Source: Thiomicrorhabdus sp. (GTDB lineage: Bacteria; Pseudomonadota; Gammaproteobacteria; Thiomicrospirales; Thiomicrospiraceae). From it: a stretch of DNA of 64,000 nt. A program made the position numbers and the translations under genes. Shown one piece after another: positions 34,280 to 42,804 of this stretch (positions within the stretch are counted from its first letter, which is position 1; each line of letters begins with the position of its first letter). Under the pieces are notes generated by a model, which saw only the letters and a list, made by a program, of their open reading frames with translations, ran no database searches and had not been told where the DNA came from. Where the stretch lies: contig NZ_OY782569.1 in NCBI RefSeq assembly GCF_963677875.1, forward strand, positions 62,001 through 126,000, given 5' to 3'.

Positions 34280-34305
34280 AAACCGCCGAACGAAGTCGGC
34301 GGTTT
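34280..34305 (-). terminator. Intrinsic terminator between purM and purN
   Basis: AAACCGCCGA (34280-34289) pairs perfectly over 10 bases with TCGGCGGTTT (34296-34305). In the minus-strand RNA the stem is followed by UUUAG, extending the U-run in the stem to five. It begins 7 bases past the purM stop and 33 bases before the purN start, so it probably reduces read-through into purN, DUF3108 and dcd. Confidence 0.75.
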
Positions 34306-34311
34306 GGGTCT

Positions 34312-35361
34312 TCAGGCTTGAACCAGCTTGACGCTGGGTTCGGCTTGTTCGGATGCTTCGATGCGGCCAATGACCGAAACGGTTTCGCCGGCAGCCGTCA
34401 GCAGTTCGGTTGCCTTATCAAGGTCGTCTTCTTTCAGAACAACGACCATACCGATACCGCAGTTCAACGTTCGGTGCATTTCTTCGTATTCAACGTTTCC
34501 GGCTTCCTGGATCCAGTCAAACACCGCTGGACGTTTCCAGGCATTTGTATTGATTGTTGCCTGGGTATTTTTCGGCATGACGCGAGGAAGGTTTTCCAGT
34601 AGCCCGCCACCGGTAATGTGTGACAGCGCGTGAATTTCAATATGCTTCATCAATTCAAGGAGTGGCTTGACATAAATTCGGGTTGGTGCCATCAGCGCGT
34701 CGATAAGCGGCTGTCCGTCCATATCCATTTGCAAGTCGGCATGAGAGACTTCAATGATTTTTCGAATCAGGGAATAACCGTTGGAGTGCGGTCCGCTGGC
34801 GCCGAGACCGATCATAACATCACCTTCGGCAACTTTGCTGCCGTCGATCAGTTCGGATTTTTCAACGATTCCAACACAGAATCCGGCCAGATCGTAGTCA
34901 CCTTTTGGATACATTCCCGGCATTTCCGCTGTTTCTCCGCCGATCAAAGCGCAACCTGCTTGCAGACAACCGTCGCCGATGCCTTTGACAACATCGGTAG
35001 CAACGTCCAGTTCCAGTTTTCCGGTAGCGTAATAATCCAGGAAGAAGAGTGGCTCCGCACCTTGAACGATCAGGTCGTTGACGCACATTGCAACCAGATC
35101 GATCCCGACCTGATCATGCTTGCCGCTGTCGATTGCCAGACGCAATTTGGTTCCAACACCATCGGTTCCGGATACCAGAAGCGGGTTCTTGTATTTTTGC
35201 ATGTCCAGTTCGAACAGAGCGCCAAAACCTCCCAGAGATGCCGGGACTTCCGGCCGGGAAGTGGCTTTTGCGATGGGTTTGATGGCTTCTACCAGAGCGT
35301 TTCCGGCATCAATGTCGACGCCGGCGTCTTTATAACTGATGGATTGGGTTTTTGCTGTCAT
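34312..35361 (-). CDS. purM: Phosphoribosylformylglycinamidine cyclo-ligase
   Basis: A 349-residue AIR synthetase of purine biosynthesis. Motifs: [22 protein letters not shown] at the N-terminus, [63 protein letters not shown], and the C-terminal [14 protein letters not shown]. Full length. It is divergent from the DUF2066 gene, the common gammaproteobacterial purM neighbourhood. Confidence 0.97.
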   Translation of the reverse strand: MTAKTQSISYKDAGVDIDAGNALVEAIKPIAKATSRPEVPASLGGFGALFELDMQKYKNPLLVSGTDGVGTKLRLAIDSGKHDQVGIDLVAMCVNDLIVQGAEPLFFLDYYATGKLELDVATDVVKGIGDGCLQAGCALIGGETAEMPGMYPKGDYDLAGFCVGIVEKSELIDGSKVAEGDVMIGLGASGPHSNGYSLIRKIIEVSHADLQMDMDGQPLIDALMAPTRIYVKPLLELMKHIEIHALSHITGGGLLENLPRVMPKNTQATINTNAWKRPAVFDWIQEAGNVEYEEMHRTLNCGIGMVVVLKEDDLDKATELLTAAGETVSVIGRIEASEQAEPSVKLVQA

Positions 35362-35505
35362 ATTTTAGTATTTCAGTGGTTTTAATAAATTGGCTATTGC
35401 TGTGTTGTAACCGACAGGCTTGAAATAAGCTGACCCTTCATAAAAGGTTGTGTCGGTTCGATGAAAAAATATTATGATATTGTAACTAAAATTTTAGGTC
35501 CGGAT

Positions 35506-36666
35506 ATGAGAAGTTTTCAGCAATTTGTGTTTCTTGTTTTTTGCTTTATGATTCCGGCAGTGCAAGCAGAAACGCTTCCATTATCAACGGATTCTTTCTA
35601 CCAAGTGACCTTGCCGTACGATAAAAGCGCGTTTTCAAAAGTACCCGTCGGTTTGCGGAGTTCGGCAGGCGACGCGGAAGTTTCCGTGGAACGTCTTTCC
35701 CAAGAGGCAATGAAGATTCTACTGAGCCGACTGGCGGCGAACGATTCCCTGCTGAACAGTGATTTGGGTCGAAGAACCGTTGCCGGAAGCAAAACCTGGT
35801 TGAAAGCCTATTTCTTCAAAGCCCATAAAGAAGAAGGCGTGACTGTGGGGCAGGATATCGAGTTTGTCTTTGACGGAGAACGCCTGTTTGGGATGTTAAG
35901 ACGGAATAAAGCGGCGATCTGGTCCCCTTTGAACCGTCCGGGGACTCTGGTTGTCGGAAGTTTTGTCCAGGCCGGGCACCTGTTTAAACTGGATCGTCAG
36001 ACGTTACGCTACCGCGAAGATCTGGCGCTGGCTCTCTATCCGCACTGGTTCGGCCTGCCCGTCAAGTTTCCGGAGCATCCGCAGAATTGGATTTTGCCTT
36101 TGAAAAAGGGAAATCCGCCGCGTTTGATCCAAGAACGCCTTTTGGCGGCGGATCAGGATTATCTGTTGAGCTTTAAACTGGTGGAAAAAAACAGCAGATC
36201 TTTTGCTCTGGAATGGGTGCTTTTCTCAAAGAGCGGTCGCCTCGTCGCTTCTTCAAGCCACAGAGGAGATAATGCCCGCAAGTTATTGAATTTGATGTTT
36301 AAACATTTATCCTACCGCTATCGCCAGCTAACGGAAATTAAAAAGACCGAACAGTGGGGCAGTTTGAACATCGTCGTACATGATCTGAAAAATATGTCAA
36401 GTGCGCGAACGCTTGAGGTACTGCAAAAACGCTTAAGTTCCCAGCAGGCGGAAATTACATCGGTGCAGTTGCAGGCGGTGAATGCGGATCAGGCGCGATT
36501 TGTCGTGAAATACAACGGCAGCTACCGCAATTTGCTGGAGTGGATCAAGCAGTGGCCGGAAATGCGGTCGCTGCACGAACGCCGTGCTTATAACCAGATT
36601 GATCTTTTATTAAGTTCCGAATTGAGTGATGAGACTCAAGGAACGCAAACGGGGGAAACGCCTTAG
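35506..36666 (+). CDS. DUF2066 exported protein
   Basis: A 386-residue protein from ATG 35506, whose first residues (MRSFQQFVFLVFCFMIPAVQA) form a good signal peptide and which has AGGT upstream; an in-frame ATG at 35461 would add 15 residues without a ribosome-binding site. DUF2066 features: early VSVERLSQEAMKILLSRL, TWLKAYFFKA and the middle RPGTLVVGSF. Proteins of this family are periplasmic, of unknown role, and regularly lie between purM and hda. The stop overlaps the GTG of hda (TAGTG), so the pair is co-translated. Confidence 0.88.
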   Translation: MRSFQQFVFLVFCFMIPAVQAETLPLSTDSFYQVTLPYDKSAFSKVPVGLRSSAGDAEVSVERLSQEAMKILLSRLAANDSLLNSDLGRRTVAGSKTWLKAYFFKAHKEEGVTVGQDIEFVFDGERLFGMLRRNKAAIWSPLNRPGTLVVGSFVQAGHLFKLDRQTLRYREDLALALYPHWFGLPVKFPEHPQNWILPLKKGNPPRLIQERLLAADQDYLLSFKLVEKNSRSFALEWVLFSKSGRLVASSSHRGDNARKLLNLMFKHLSYRYRQLTEIKKTEQWGSLNIVVHDLKNMSSARTLEVLQKRLSSQQAEITSVQLQAVNADQARFVVKYNGSYRNLLEWIKQWPEMRSLHERRAYNQIDLLLSSELSDETQGTQTGETP

Positions 36667-37391
36667 TGTTTGTACAAATGCCGTTGAAAATCGGCCTTAA
36701 GGATGAAGCCTGTTTTGAGACGTTTATTACCGAACAGGAATCTCAGGCGGTTGCTTTAAGTTCGCTGATGAATGCTTTGAAGGCGCCGCGTGGAAACGCT
36801 TTTTACCTTTATGGCGAAAGCGGGGTCGGTAAGACTCATCTGCTACAGGCGGCTTGCCGCTATATTACCGAAAAAGGCAAAGCCAGCGTCTATATTCCGA
36901 TGAGCGATGAGAGCCTGCCTTTGATTCCGGATGTCTTGATCGGGCTGGAACAGACTCCGGTTGTCTGTCTGGATGACATTCATCCGAAAATCGGCAATAA
37001 GTCTTGGGAACTGGCGCTTGCGAATCTGATTACCAAGTCCAGTGTTCAAGGTCACATTTTGATTTTGGCAGGGGATAATTCGATTGTCGACTGGAAAATC
37101 GCCACGCCGGAACTGGCGAAAGCTCTGATGACGGTTTTACCGATTGTTTTGACCCCCTTGACGCAAAAGGAAGAATTGATTTCCGCTTTGCAAAGGCACA
37201 GTTTGCGTTTGGGGTTTGAGTTACCGGAAAAGGTTGGTGATTATCTGGTGAAAAAATATTCTTACGATCTTCAGGAGTTGCTGGCAGTGCTGACCTTGCT
37301 GGAACAGGCCTCTCTGGTGGAGAAACGCCGCCTCTCTCTTGGGTTTGTGAAAAAAGTGTTGGAGAACAAAGACTTCCAGCACGGTAGTTGA
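36666..37391 (+). CDS. hda: DnaA regulatory inactivator Hda
   Basis: A 241-residue AAA+ protein that, with the DNA-loaded sliding clamp, promotes DnaA-ATP hydrolysis after initiation. The N-terminal VQMPLKIGLKD corresponds to the clamp-binding peptide (QL[SP]LPV-type). Walker A is GESGVGKTHLLQA (about residue 46), and Walker B is VVCLDDIHPKIGN. The start is GTG 36666, overlapping the DUF2066 stop. The C-terminal lid helices are present. Confidence 0.93.
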   Translation: MFVQMPLKIGLKDEACFETFITEQESQAVALSSLMNALKAPRGNAFYLYGESGVGKTHLLQAACRYITEKGKASVYIPMSDESLPLIPDVLIGLEQTPVVCLDDIHPKIGNKSWELALANLITKSSVQGHILILAGDNSIVDWKIATPELAKALMTVLPIVLTPLTQKEELISALQRHSLRLGFELPEKVGDYLVKKYSYDLQELLAVLTLLEQASLVEKRRLSLGFVKKVLENKDFQHGS

Positions 37392-37453
37392 AAAGTGGTA
37401 GTCGTTATTCCGGCGAATGCAAAAAATTTAAAATACGGGCATCTGAAAATTTT

Positions 37454-37957
37454 ATGAAAAAACTAAATAAGTTATACGCGTTTCTAGCATTTTTTTTGTT
37501 AACCTTGAGCCTTGCTGCGCAGGCGAAGCCTCCAGCAGAAGATATTAAGTTCATTGATCTGGACGGAAAAGTCACTCACCTTTCCGACTATAAAGGCAAA
37601 TGGGTTGTGGTCAACTTATGGGCAACCTGGTGTCCACCGTGTCTGGTGGAAATCCCGGATCTGGTCATGTTCCATGAAGAGCATCACAAGAAGGATGCGA
37701 TTGTGATTGGTGTGAACTACGAAGATTCCGACCCGCAAAAGGTCAAAAACTTCGCCGAATCACAAATGATCAACTATCCTGTGGTTCGCTTTGAAGGCAA
37801 AGTCGATGGTCGCACCTCACCCTTTGGGGCTTTGCACGGTTTGCCGACCACCTATATGGTCGCGCCGGACGGAACTGTTGTTGCGGGGCGCACCGGCATG
37901 ATTGACCAGAAAATGTTGAGTGATTTTATTAACAACTACAGTCAGATTACCAAATAG
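37454..37957 (+). CDS. Exported TlpA-type thioredoxin
   Basis: A 167-residue protein with a signal peptide (about 1-27, ends LAAQA) and a thioredoxin domain: VVNLWATWCPPCLVEIPDL with the CPPC motif (about residue 62) and cis-Pro in LHGLPTTYMV. It is likely a soluble periplasmic disulfide reductase used for cytochrome c maturation or sulfur metabolism. ATG 37454 (MKKLNKLY) is chosen for the signal peptide. It lies 62 bases after hda and 56 before another thioredoxin-fold gene. Confidence 0.92.
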   Translation: MKKLNKLYAFLAFFLLTLSLAAQAKPPAEDIKFIDLDGKVTHLSDYKGKWVVVNLWATWCPPCLVEIPDLVMFHEEHHKKDAIVIGVNYEDSDPQKVKNFAESQMINYPVVRFEGKVDGRTSPFGALHGLPTTYMVAPDGTVVAGRTGMIDQKMLSDFINNYSQITK

Positions 37958-38013
37958 ATTTTTTGTGAATCGATGGCAAACTCTGGCTGATCTCAAACAG
38001 GGACGGAATACAT

Positions 38014-38532
38014 ATGATCAAACGTATTTTTCTGGCGTTTTTTCTCGCAAGTCTGAGTTTGTCGGCCGTTGCTGCCGACAGTTTCTTTGATGAAACTTTT
38101 GGTAATTATCAAGAGGATTTGGAAACGGCGAAAGAAGATGGAAAAAAAGGCATTTTCATGTTCTTTTTCATGGATGAATGTCCTTTCTGTCATCGTATGC
38201 GCAGCACCATTATGACTGAGCCGGATGTTGTGAAGCTCTATCGCGATAACTTCCTGACTTTCACGCACGATATCGAAGGCAGTAATGAAGTGGTGAACTT
38301 CGATGGACAGGCGATGACGGCACAAGATCTGGCGGAAAAAGTGTACCGGGTACGCGCAACTCCGGTGATGATCATTTTCGGTCTCGACGGCAAGCCGATT
38401 GTACGCTATACCGGCCCGACCCGAACCAAGGAAGAGTTCAAGTGGCTGGCGGAATATGTCGTTGACGGCAGTTACAAAAAAGAGTCGTTTACCGTTTATA
38501 AGCGGGCAAAAAAACGCGAAAGCCGTCAATAG
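38014..38532 (+). CDS. Exported thioredoxin-fold protein (SoxW-like)
   Basis: A 172-residue periplasmic protein: signal peptide (about 1-21, ends AVAAD) and a thioredoxin_2/SoxW-like domain with the motif CPFC in FMDECPFCHRMRSTI (about residue 55) and cis-Pro in RVRATPVMIIF. SoxW proteins assist thiosulfate oxidation in some sulfur bacteria by reducing periplasmic disulfides; here no sox gene is adjacent, so the partner is unknown. The C-terminus is very basic (KRAKKRESRQ). It is 21 bases before the TolC-like gene. Confidence 0.88.
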   Translation: MIKRIFLAFFLASLSLSAVAADSFFDETFGNYQEDLETAKEDGKKGIFMFFFMDECPFCHRMRSTIMTEPDVVKLYRDNFLTFTHDIEGSNEVVNFDGQAMTAQDLAEKVYRVRATPVMIIFGLDGKPIVRYTGPTRTKEEFKWLAEYVVDGSYKKESFTVYKRAKKRESRQ

Positions 38533-38553
38533 TTCTAGCTGAGGAGATTTACC

Positions 38554-39906
38554 ATGGCGAAATCGTGGTTTCGGGTTGTTGTACCGTTGCTGGTCTCCGG
38601 CGGAATGGCAAATACTTTTATAGCGGCAAATGTCTGGGCTGATGAGAGTCTGCAAGCGCAGACTGTGACGGCGGAGCCAGTCAGAATTGAATTGCCGAAT
38701 CCGCTGACATTGGAATATCTCTTGAACGATTTTGAGATGGTCAGCCCCAGGCTTCTATTACAGCAAGCGAAAATTGCCCGGTTAAAAGCGGATACTCTGC
38801 TTTCGCAAAATGATTTGCAGGCCGATCTTCAGGGGCGTCTCGGACGCCGAGAGTTCGGTGAAAAGGATTTGCCTCATAATCTTCTGGCGTTGCATGTCGG
38901 TAAGGTTTTATATGATTTCGGTCGAGAATCTTTGCGTCAGGAAGCCGTTGCAGGGCATTTGAATGCCGAGCAATCTTTGATGGATTCGGTGCAAGAGCGC
39001 CAGAAACTGGATGTTATGCAGGCATATTTCAATGTGCTTCTGGCTGATTTCCAGTACCGGATCGATAATGAGGCGATGGCGATCGAATATGTCAGTTTCG
39101 ACAAAGCTAAAGATTTCCACGATGTCGGACAGGTTTCCGATGTCGATCTTCTTGAAGCGGAAAACCGCTATCAAAATATCTTGTTGGCTCGAAGCCGTTC
39201 CGAGCAGAAGCAGTTGCAAACTCGAATTCAGCTCGCAAATGTGCTTGGTTTGCCAAAGGCTCGTCCAGACGAGCTGAAAATGCCTGATCTGGGCGTTTAC
39301 CTCAAACGCGACGCCAAAGCGCTGAATCTGGAAGAGGCTCAGGAGAGTGTTCTGCAGCAGAATCCGCAATTGGTGGCATTAAACGGAAAGATTGAAGCCC
39401 AGCAGGCGGCTTTGGCTTCGGCTTCGAAAACTGGCATGCCGACCATCCGCGGCGATGCCTGGGTCGGTTCTCTTTCCAGTCAGCCGGAAGTCAGAGAAGG
39501 ACGTTGGCGTGCCGATCTGACATTGGATGTTCCGTTGATGGACGGCGGCCTAACGGATCTTGCCAAAGCGCAAGCTCAGGCCAAACTTGCCGAATACGAA
39601 GCAAATTATCAGCAATTGGCTCAAGCTTTGCGTGAGCAGGTAGCCGATCTTTATTTCCAGATTAAATTGCTGGAAGCCGAAAAGAAAAAACATCAGACTT
39701 TCGGAGATTACGCCGATCTTTATCTGGATTACAGCCGGGCACTTTACGAAAATGAAGTATCGACCGATTTCGGCGATTCCATGGTGCGTTTGTCTCAAGC
39801 GAACTACGATATGGTCTCGTGGCGTTTCAAGCAGGCGCTTCTATGGGCGCAGCTTGACTACTTATCAGGAAAACCGTTAATGACTTTAAAAGGAGCGCAG
39901 GGATGA
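38554..39906 (+). CDS. TolC-family outer-membrane channel protein
   Basis: A 450-residue protein with a signal peptide (ends near VWADE) and the two helical-hairpin repeats of outer-membrane efflux proteins: the first around RLLLQQAKIARLKADTLLSQ to the coiled VMQAYFNVLLADFQYRI, the second around EESVLQQNPQLVALNGKIEA with the conserved turn and PLMDGGLTDLAKAQAQAKLA. GAGGAG precedes ATG 38554. Its last 4 bases overlap the adaptor start (ATGA). There is no inner-membrane pump gene alongside, so the transport partner must be elsewhere or absent. Confidence 0.9.
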   Translation: MAKSWFRVVVPLLVSGGMANTFIAANVWADESLQAQTVTAEPVRIELPNPLTLEYLLNDFEMVSPRLLLQQAKIARLKADTLLSQNDLQADLQGRLGRREFGEKDLPHNLLALHVGKVLYDFGRESLRQEAVAGHLNAEQSLMDSVQERQKLDVMQAYFNVLLADFQYRIDNEAMAIEYVSFDKAKDFHDVGQVSDVDLLEAENRYQNILLARSRSEQKQLQTRIQLANVLGLPKARPDELKMPDLGVYLKRDAKALNLEEAQESVLQQNPQLVALNGKIEAQQAALASASKTGMPTIRGDAWVGSLSSQPEVREGRWRADLTLDVPLMDGGLTDLAKAQAQAKLAEYEANYQQLAQALREQVADLYFQIKLLEAEKKKHQTFGDYADLYLDYSRALYENEVSTDFGDSMVRLSQANYDMVSWRFKQALLWAQLDYLSGKPLMTLKGAQG

Positions 39907-40415
39907 AAAAGTGGCTCGGATATGCATGTACTGGGGTGTTGGTTTACGGCTTGAGTTCCTCTGCCGTTTGGGCGCAGACGGTGCAGATCGGCGCTCTGGT
40001 CGCAGGGCAGGTTAGCAAGGTCTATGTCAAACCGGGGCAGACTGTGAAAAAAGGCCAGTCGTTATTGAATATTGATGGCGCCCGTTATCAGGCCAAGCTG
40101 CAAATGCTTCAGGCTAATCTTCGACTGGCGCAAGCCAGATTGAAAGACGCCGAAATTGAACTGGGACAGGCTCAGGATCTTTTTGACCGGACGGTCACAG
40201 CAAGACGTTCTCTGGATGCGGCGCAATTAGGCTACGATGTTGCCAAGGCTGCGAAAGAGCGCGCATCTGCCGAACTGGCGATGCATCAGGCGTGGAAGAA
40301 ATATGTTTACATCACCGCGCCAGTCAGTGCCAAGGTTGTTAAAATTCATGCTCCGGTCGGAACGACGGTATATAAGGAAAACACGCCTTTGATTGAATTG
40401 GATGACGGGCAGTAG
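39903..40415 (+). CDS. Short HlyD-type periplasmic adaptor
   Basis: A 170-residue protein with a signal peptide (about 1-24, ends VWAQT). It contains a split lipoyl domain (GQVSKVYVKPGQTVKKGQSL and ITAPVSAKVVKIHAPVGTTV) around one coiled-coil hairpin (residues about 60-125). The barrel and membrane-proximal domains of full adaptors are missing, giving about half the usual length. Its ATGA overlap with the TolC-like gene suggests they assemble together. An 87-residue gene follows after 10 bases. Confidence 0.9.
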   Translation: MKKWLGYACTGVLVYGLSSSAVWAQTVQIGALVAGQVSKVYVKPGQTVKKGQSLLNIDGARYQAKLQMLQANLRLAQARLKDAEIELGQAQDLFDRTVTARRSLDAAQLGYDVAKAAKERASAELAMHQAWKKYVYITAPVSAKVVKIHAPVGTTVYKENTPLIELDDGQ

Positions 40416-40425
40416 GGAGTTTGTG

Positions 40426-40689
40426 ATGTTGGCAATGCGTATTCGTTATGGTTTGAAATATTGGCGTCTGGCGCTTCATCTGGTGTTGAAGACCAAGCAT
40501 TTCGGTGTCAATAACCTGTGGTGGGCTCGTCAGCCTTCTTCGATCGGCTGGCACTGGTATCAGATTTTATGGGGAATTGTAACCGTCATGCCGATCATTA
40601 GAAACTACCAGTCTTTAAAGGTTCGCAGCTGTCTTGGCTGGTTGCCTGAAGCGGAATGCATCGCCTTGGGGTTCAAATCTGAAATTTAG
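40426..40689 (+). CDS. Unknown 87-residue basic protein
   Basis: ATG 40426 is preceded by GGGAG about 10 bases upstream. The product is rich in Trp, Arg and Leu (RYGLKYWRLALHLVLKTKHF; SSIGWHWYQILWGIVTVMP) with one moderately hydrophobic stretch, so it may be a peripheral or single-pass membrane protein. No family is recognised. It sits between the short adaptor gene and the PilZ gene on the same strand and is probably part of that operon. Confidence 0.6.
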   Translation: MLAMRIRYGLKYWRLALHLVLKTKHFGVNNLWWARQPSSIGWHWYQILWGIVTVMPIIRNYQSLKVRSCLGWLPEAECIALGFKSEI

Positions 40690-40730
40690 TGTAACAGGCT
40701 CTGCTGGAGCGGAGCGCGGGGAGAGCAAAT

Positions 40731-41543
40731 ATGGCGGAAAACCTTAAACCGATTGATGAGATGAGACGCTCGAAAAGGCTGCGCAGAGGTTTTTGGGTAA
40801 GCGAAGATGATATGGCGTTTGAAGTGCCTTTTCTCGGGCATGACGTCAATTTGACCGGTTTGAGTTTCTGGGTTGAATCCGCAGAGCATTTTTTACCGGG
40901 GCAGAGAATCAATCTATGGCTGAGAAACGCCGTAACCGATGAGATTTACAATCTGGAAGAGGTGGATGTGATTTCGGTTCGTCAGGTCGGGGATCTGTTT
41001 CTGTGCGGTTGTCATATTTCACAGGTCAGCAGCGAACAGCTGCTGGCGCACTCCCGACTCCTCAGCAGTCAGAATCAGCAGGCGAAAGAGGTGACGATCG
41101 ATTCGTTTAACGAATTCAATCTGGTGTCTCCTTTAAATCAGCTGACGCAGGATTCTGCGGAAATCGAAGATGCTGCCATGGCGCTGGATCTGGCAATGGT
41201 TCAGTGGAGTGAACAGCATAAAATCGGCGACTTTTTACTGCAGGATTTAAAAAGTGTGATCGGGTTGGTCGAGCCGGATCTGGTTGAGTCAATCGAACAT
41301 TTTTGCGATTTCTATGTTTCGTCTCAAAATCAGTCGCTGGCACTACTGACCCTGGCCAAATTGTTGATTCATTCACCGGAATCGTCTCAGGAAAAACTCG
41401 AGTGGCAAGGGTTTCTTGCCGATTTCGAAGCGCGTTACGTCAGCAAAACATTGCAAGTCGCTTATGATTATATGCATCAGGGAATGAGCGCCGAAGAGGC
41501 CTTGCAGCAGAGTCAGCAGGATTTGGAAGATAAACTGGCCTGA
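40731..41543 (+). CDS. PilZ-domain protein
   Basis: A 270-residue protein. The N-terminal third matches a PilZ c-di-GMP-binding domain: a basic RxxxR-like element RRSKRLRRGFWV (about residues 12-23) and the second motif DVNLTGLSFWV (in place of D/NxSxxG), then beta strands to ISVRQVGDLFLCGCHIS. The C-terminal half is helical and acidic and ends with Gln-rich residues. The convergent HD-GYP gene supports a c-di-GMP context. The second motif is not canonical, so nucleotide binding is uncertain. Confidence 0.82.
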   Translation: MAENLKPIDEMRRSKRLRRGFWVSEDDMAFEVPFLGHDVNLTGLSFWVESAEHFLPGQRINLWLRNAVTDEIYNLEEVDVISVRQVGDLFLCGCHISQVSSEQLLAHSRLLSSQNQQAKEVTIDSFNEFNLVSPLNQLTQDSAEIEDAAMALDLAMVQWSEQHKIGDFLLQDLKSVIGLVEPDLVESIEHFCDFYVSSQNQSLALLTLAKLLIHSPESSQEKLEWQGFLADFEARYVSKTLQVAYDYMHQGMSAEEALQQSQQDLEDKLA

Positions 41544-41585
41544 CTAATGACTTCTTGATAAGGGCGGGAAATGTTGCAGTTTCCT

Positions 41586-42692
41586 TTAGCTGCGACCGAA
41601 TAAGGTCTGAATACTCTCCACTTCCTGACGTCTTTTATACAAAGCGTCCACACAGGCTGGATCCAGTTTCCAGCCGCGCATTTTCTGTAACTCCGCAAAC
41701 GCTTTCTGATTGCTCCAGGCTTCCTTGTAAGGTCGTTCGGTGGTCAGGGCATCGAACACGTCGGCAACCGAGGTGATTCTTGCTTCGAGAGGAATGGCTT
41801 CCCCCTTTAATCCTGCTTGATAGCCGGAACCATCCATCGCTTCATGGTGATAAAGAATAATGTTTTGTAAGATCTTCGCCTGATGCAATTCTTCCAGCTG
41901 GAAGGTCTCCAGCTGTTTTCGAATCAGGGAGACGCCGTGAGTGACGTGGCTTTTCATGATGTCGAATTCTTCAGGGGTCAGTTTTCCGGGTTTGAGAAGA
42001 ATGCTGTCAGGAATAGCAATTTTGCCGACGTCGTGCAATGGCGCAAATTGAAACAGGTTTTCGATAAATTCATCGTCAAGCTGGTGACTTTCTGCGATTT
42101 CCAGCGCAATTAAGCGGGTGTAGTGGGCTACCCGATGAGTGTGTTCTTTGGTTTCGTTATCACGTAGACCGGTCAACTCGATGGTCGACTTCAAAGTGGC
42201 TTCCAGTACCGTGTGCATCTGGTGATCGAGTTGGATCATCATTCCGATCAGGTCAGCGACATAATTCAAGCGATAGGCAACCTCTTCAGAGAAGACAGAG
42301 GGCTCCTTGGCATTGAAAAACACGAATCCGAAGAACTTTTCGTGGAAATAAATCGGGTAGGTGTAGCTGGATCGATAGCCATGCTGAAAAATTTTCTTAC
42401 TGTGATGCTGCTCGGCATGTCCGTCCAGTTCCTGCAGGTTATCGATGATTCTTGGTGACCGGGTTCGATAGCATTCACTGAGTGAAACAGATTGGCTCAA
42501 AGGGAATTCGTAGAATTGCAAAGGGTTGTCGCCATAAGTGCTGTGGCTGTAAGTTTTCAGCATATCGGTCGGCTCGTCGTAGAGTGTCACAGCGATGCGT
42601 TCGATGAACGGATGTTCTCTTCTTAGATAGTCGTGCAAACTGTGCAGATCTTGAGTGAAGGTAGCGTTTTTAGTGCTATAAGTTAGTGGCAT
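41586..42692 (-). CDS. GAF-HD-GYP family protein, c-di-GMP phosphodiesterase-like
   Basis: A 368-residue protein. Residues 10-160 look like a GAF sensor domain (SYTYPIYFHEKFFGFVFFN). From about 165 the HD-GYP domain follows: THRVAHYTRLIALEIA, the metal pair HD at about 220 in APLHDVGKIAIPDSILLKPG, and HHEAMDGSGYQAGLKGE at about 282, where the usual GYP reads GYQ. LEARITSVADVFDALTTERPY completes it. Most metal-binding residues are present, so it is likely a c-di-GMP hydrolase, but the GYQ change may affect substrate or partner binding. Confidence 0.92.
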   Translation of the reverse strand: MPLTYSTKNATFTQDLHSLHDYLRREHPFIERIAVTLYDEPTDMLKTYSHSTYGDNPLQFYEFPLSQSVSLSECYRTRSPRIIDNLQELDGHAEQHHSKKIFQHGYRSSYTYPIYFHEKFFGFVFFNAKEPSVFSEEVAYRLNYVADLIGMMIQLDHQMHTVLEATLKSTIELTGLRDNETKEHTHRVAHYTRLIALEIAESHQLDDEFIENLFQFAPLHDVGKIAIPDSILLKPGKLTPEEFDIMKSHVTHGVSLIRKQLETFQLEELHQAKILQNIILYHHEAMDGSGYQAGLKGEAIPLEARITSVADVFDALTTERPYKEAWSNQKAFAELQKMRGWKLDPACVDALYKRRQEVESIQTLFGRS

Positions 42693-42804
42693 GCGCGTCT
42701 ATCCGTCTCCGTCTCATTTAGGGGTTAATGAAGTCGAACGATGTACGCAGACAAGCGAACATCCCGATTTGCTAAATACTTAATCGGCACCCATGCCTAT
42801 TTTT

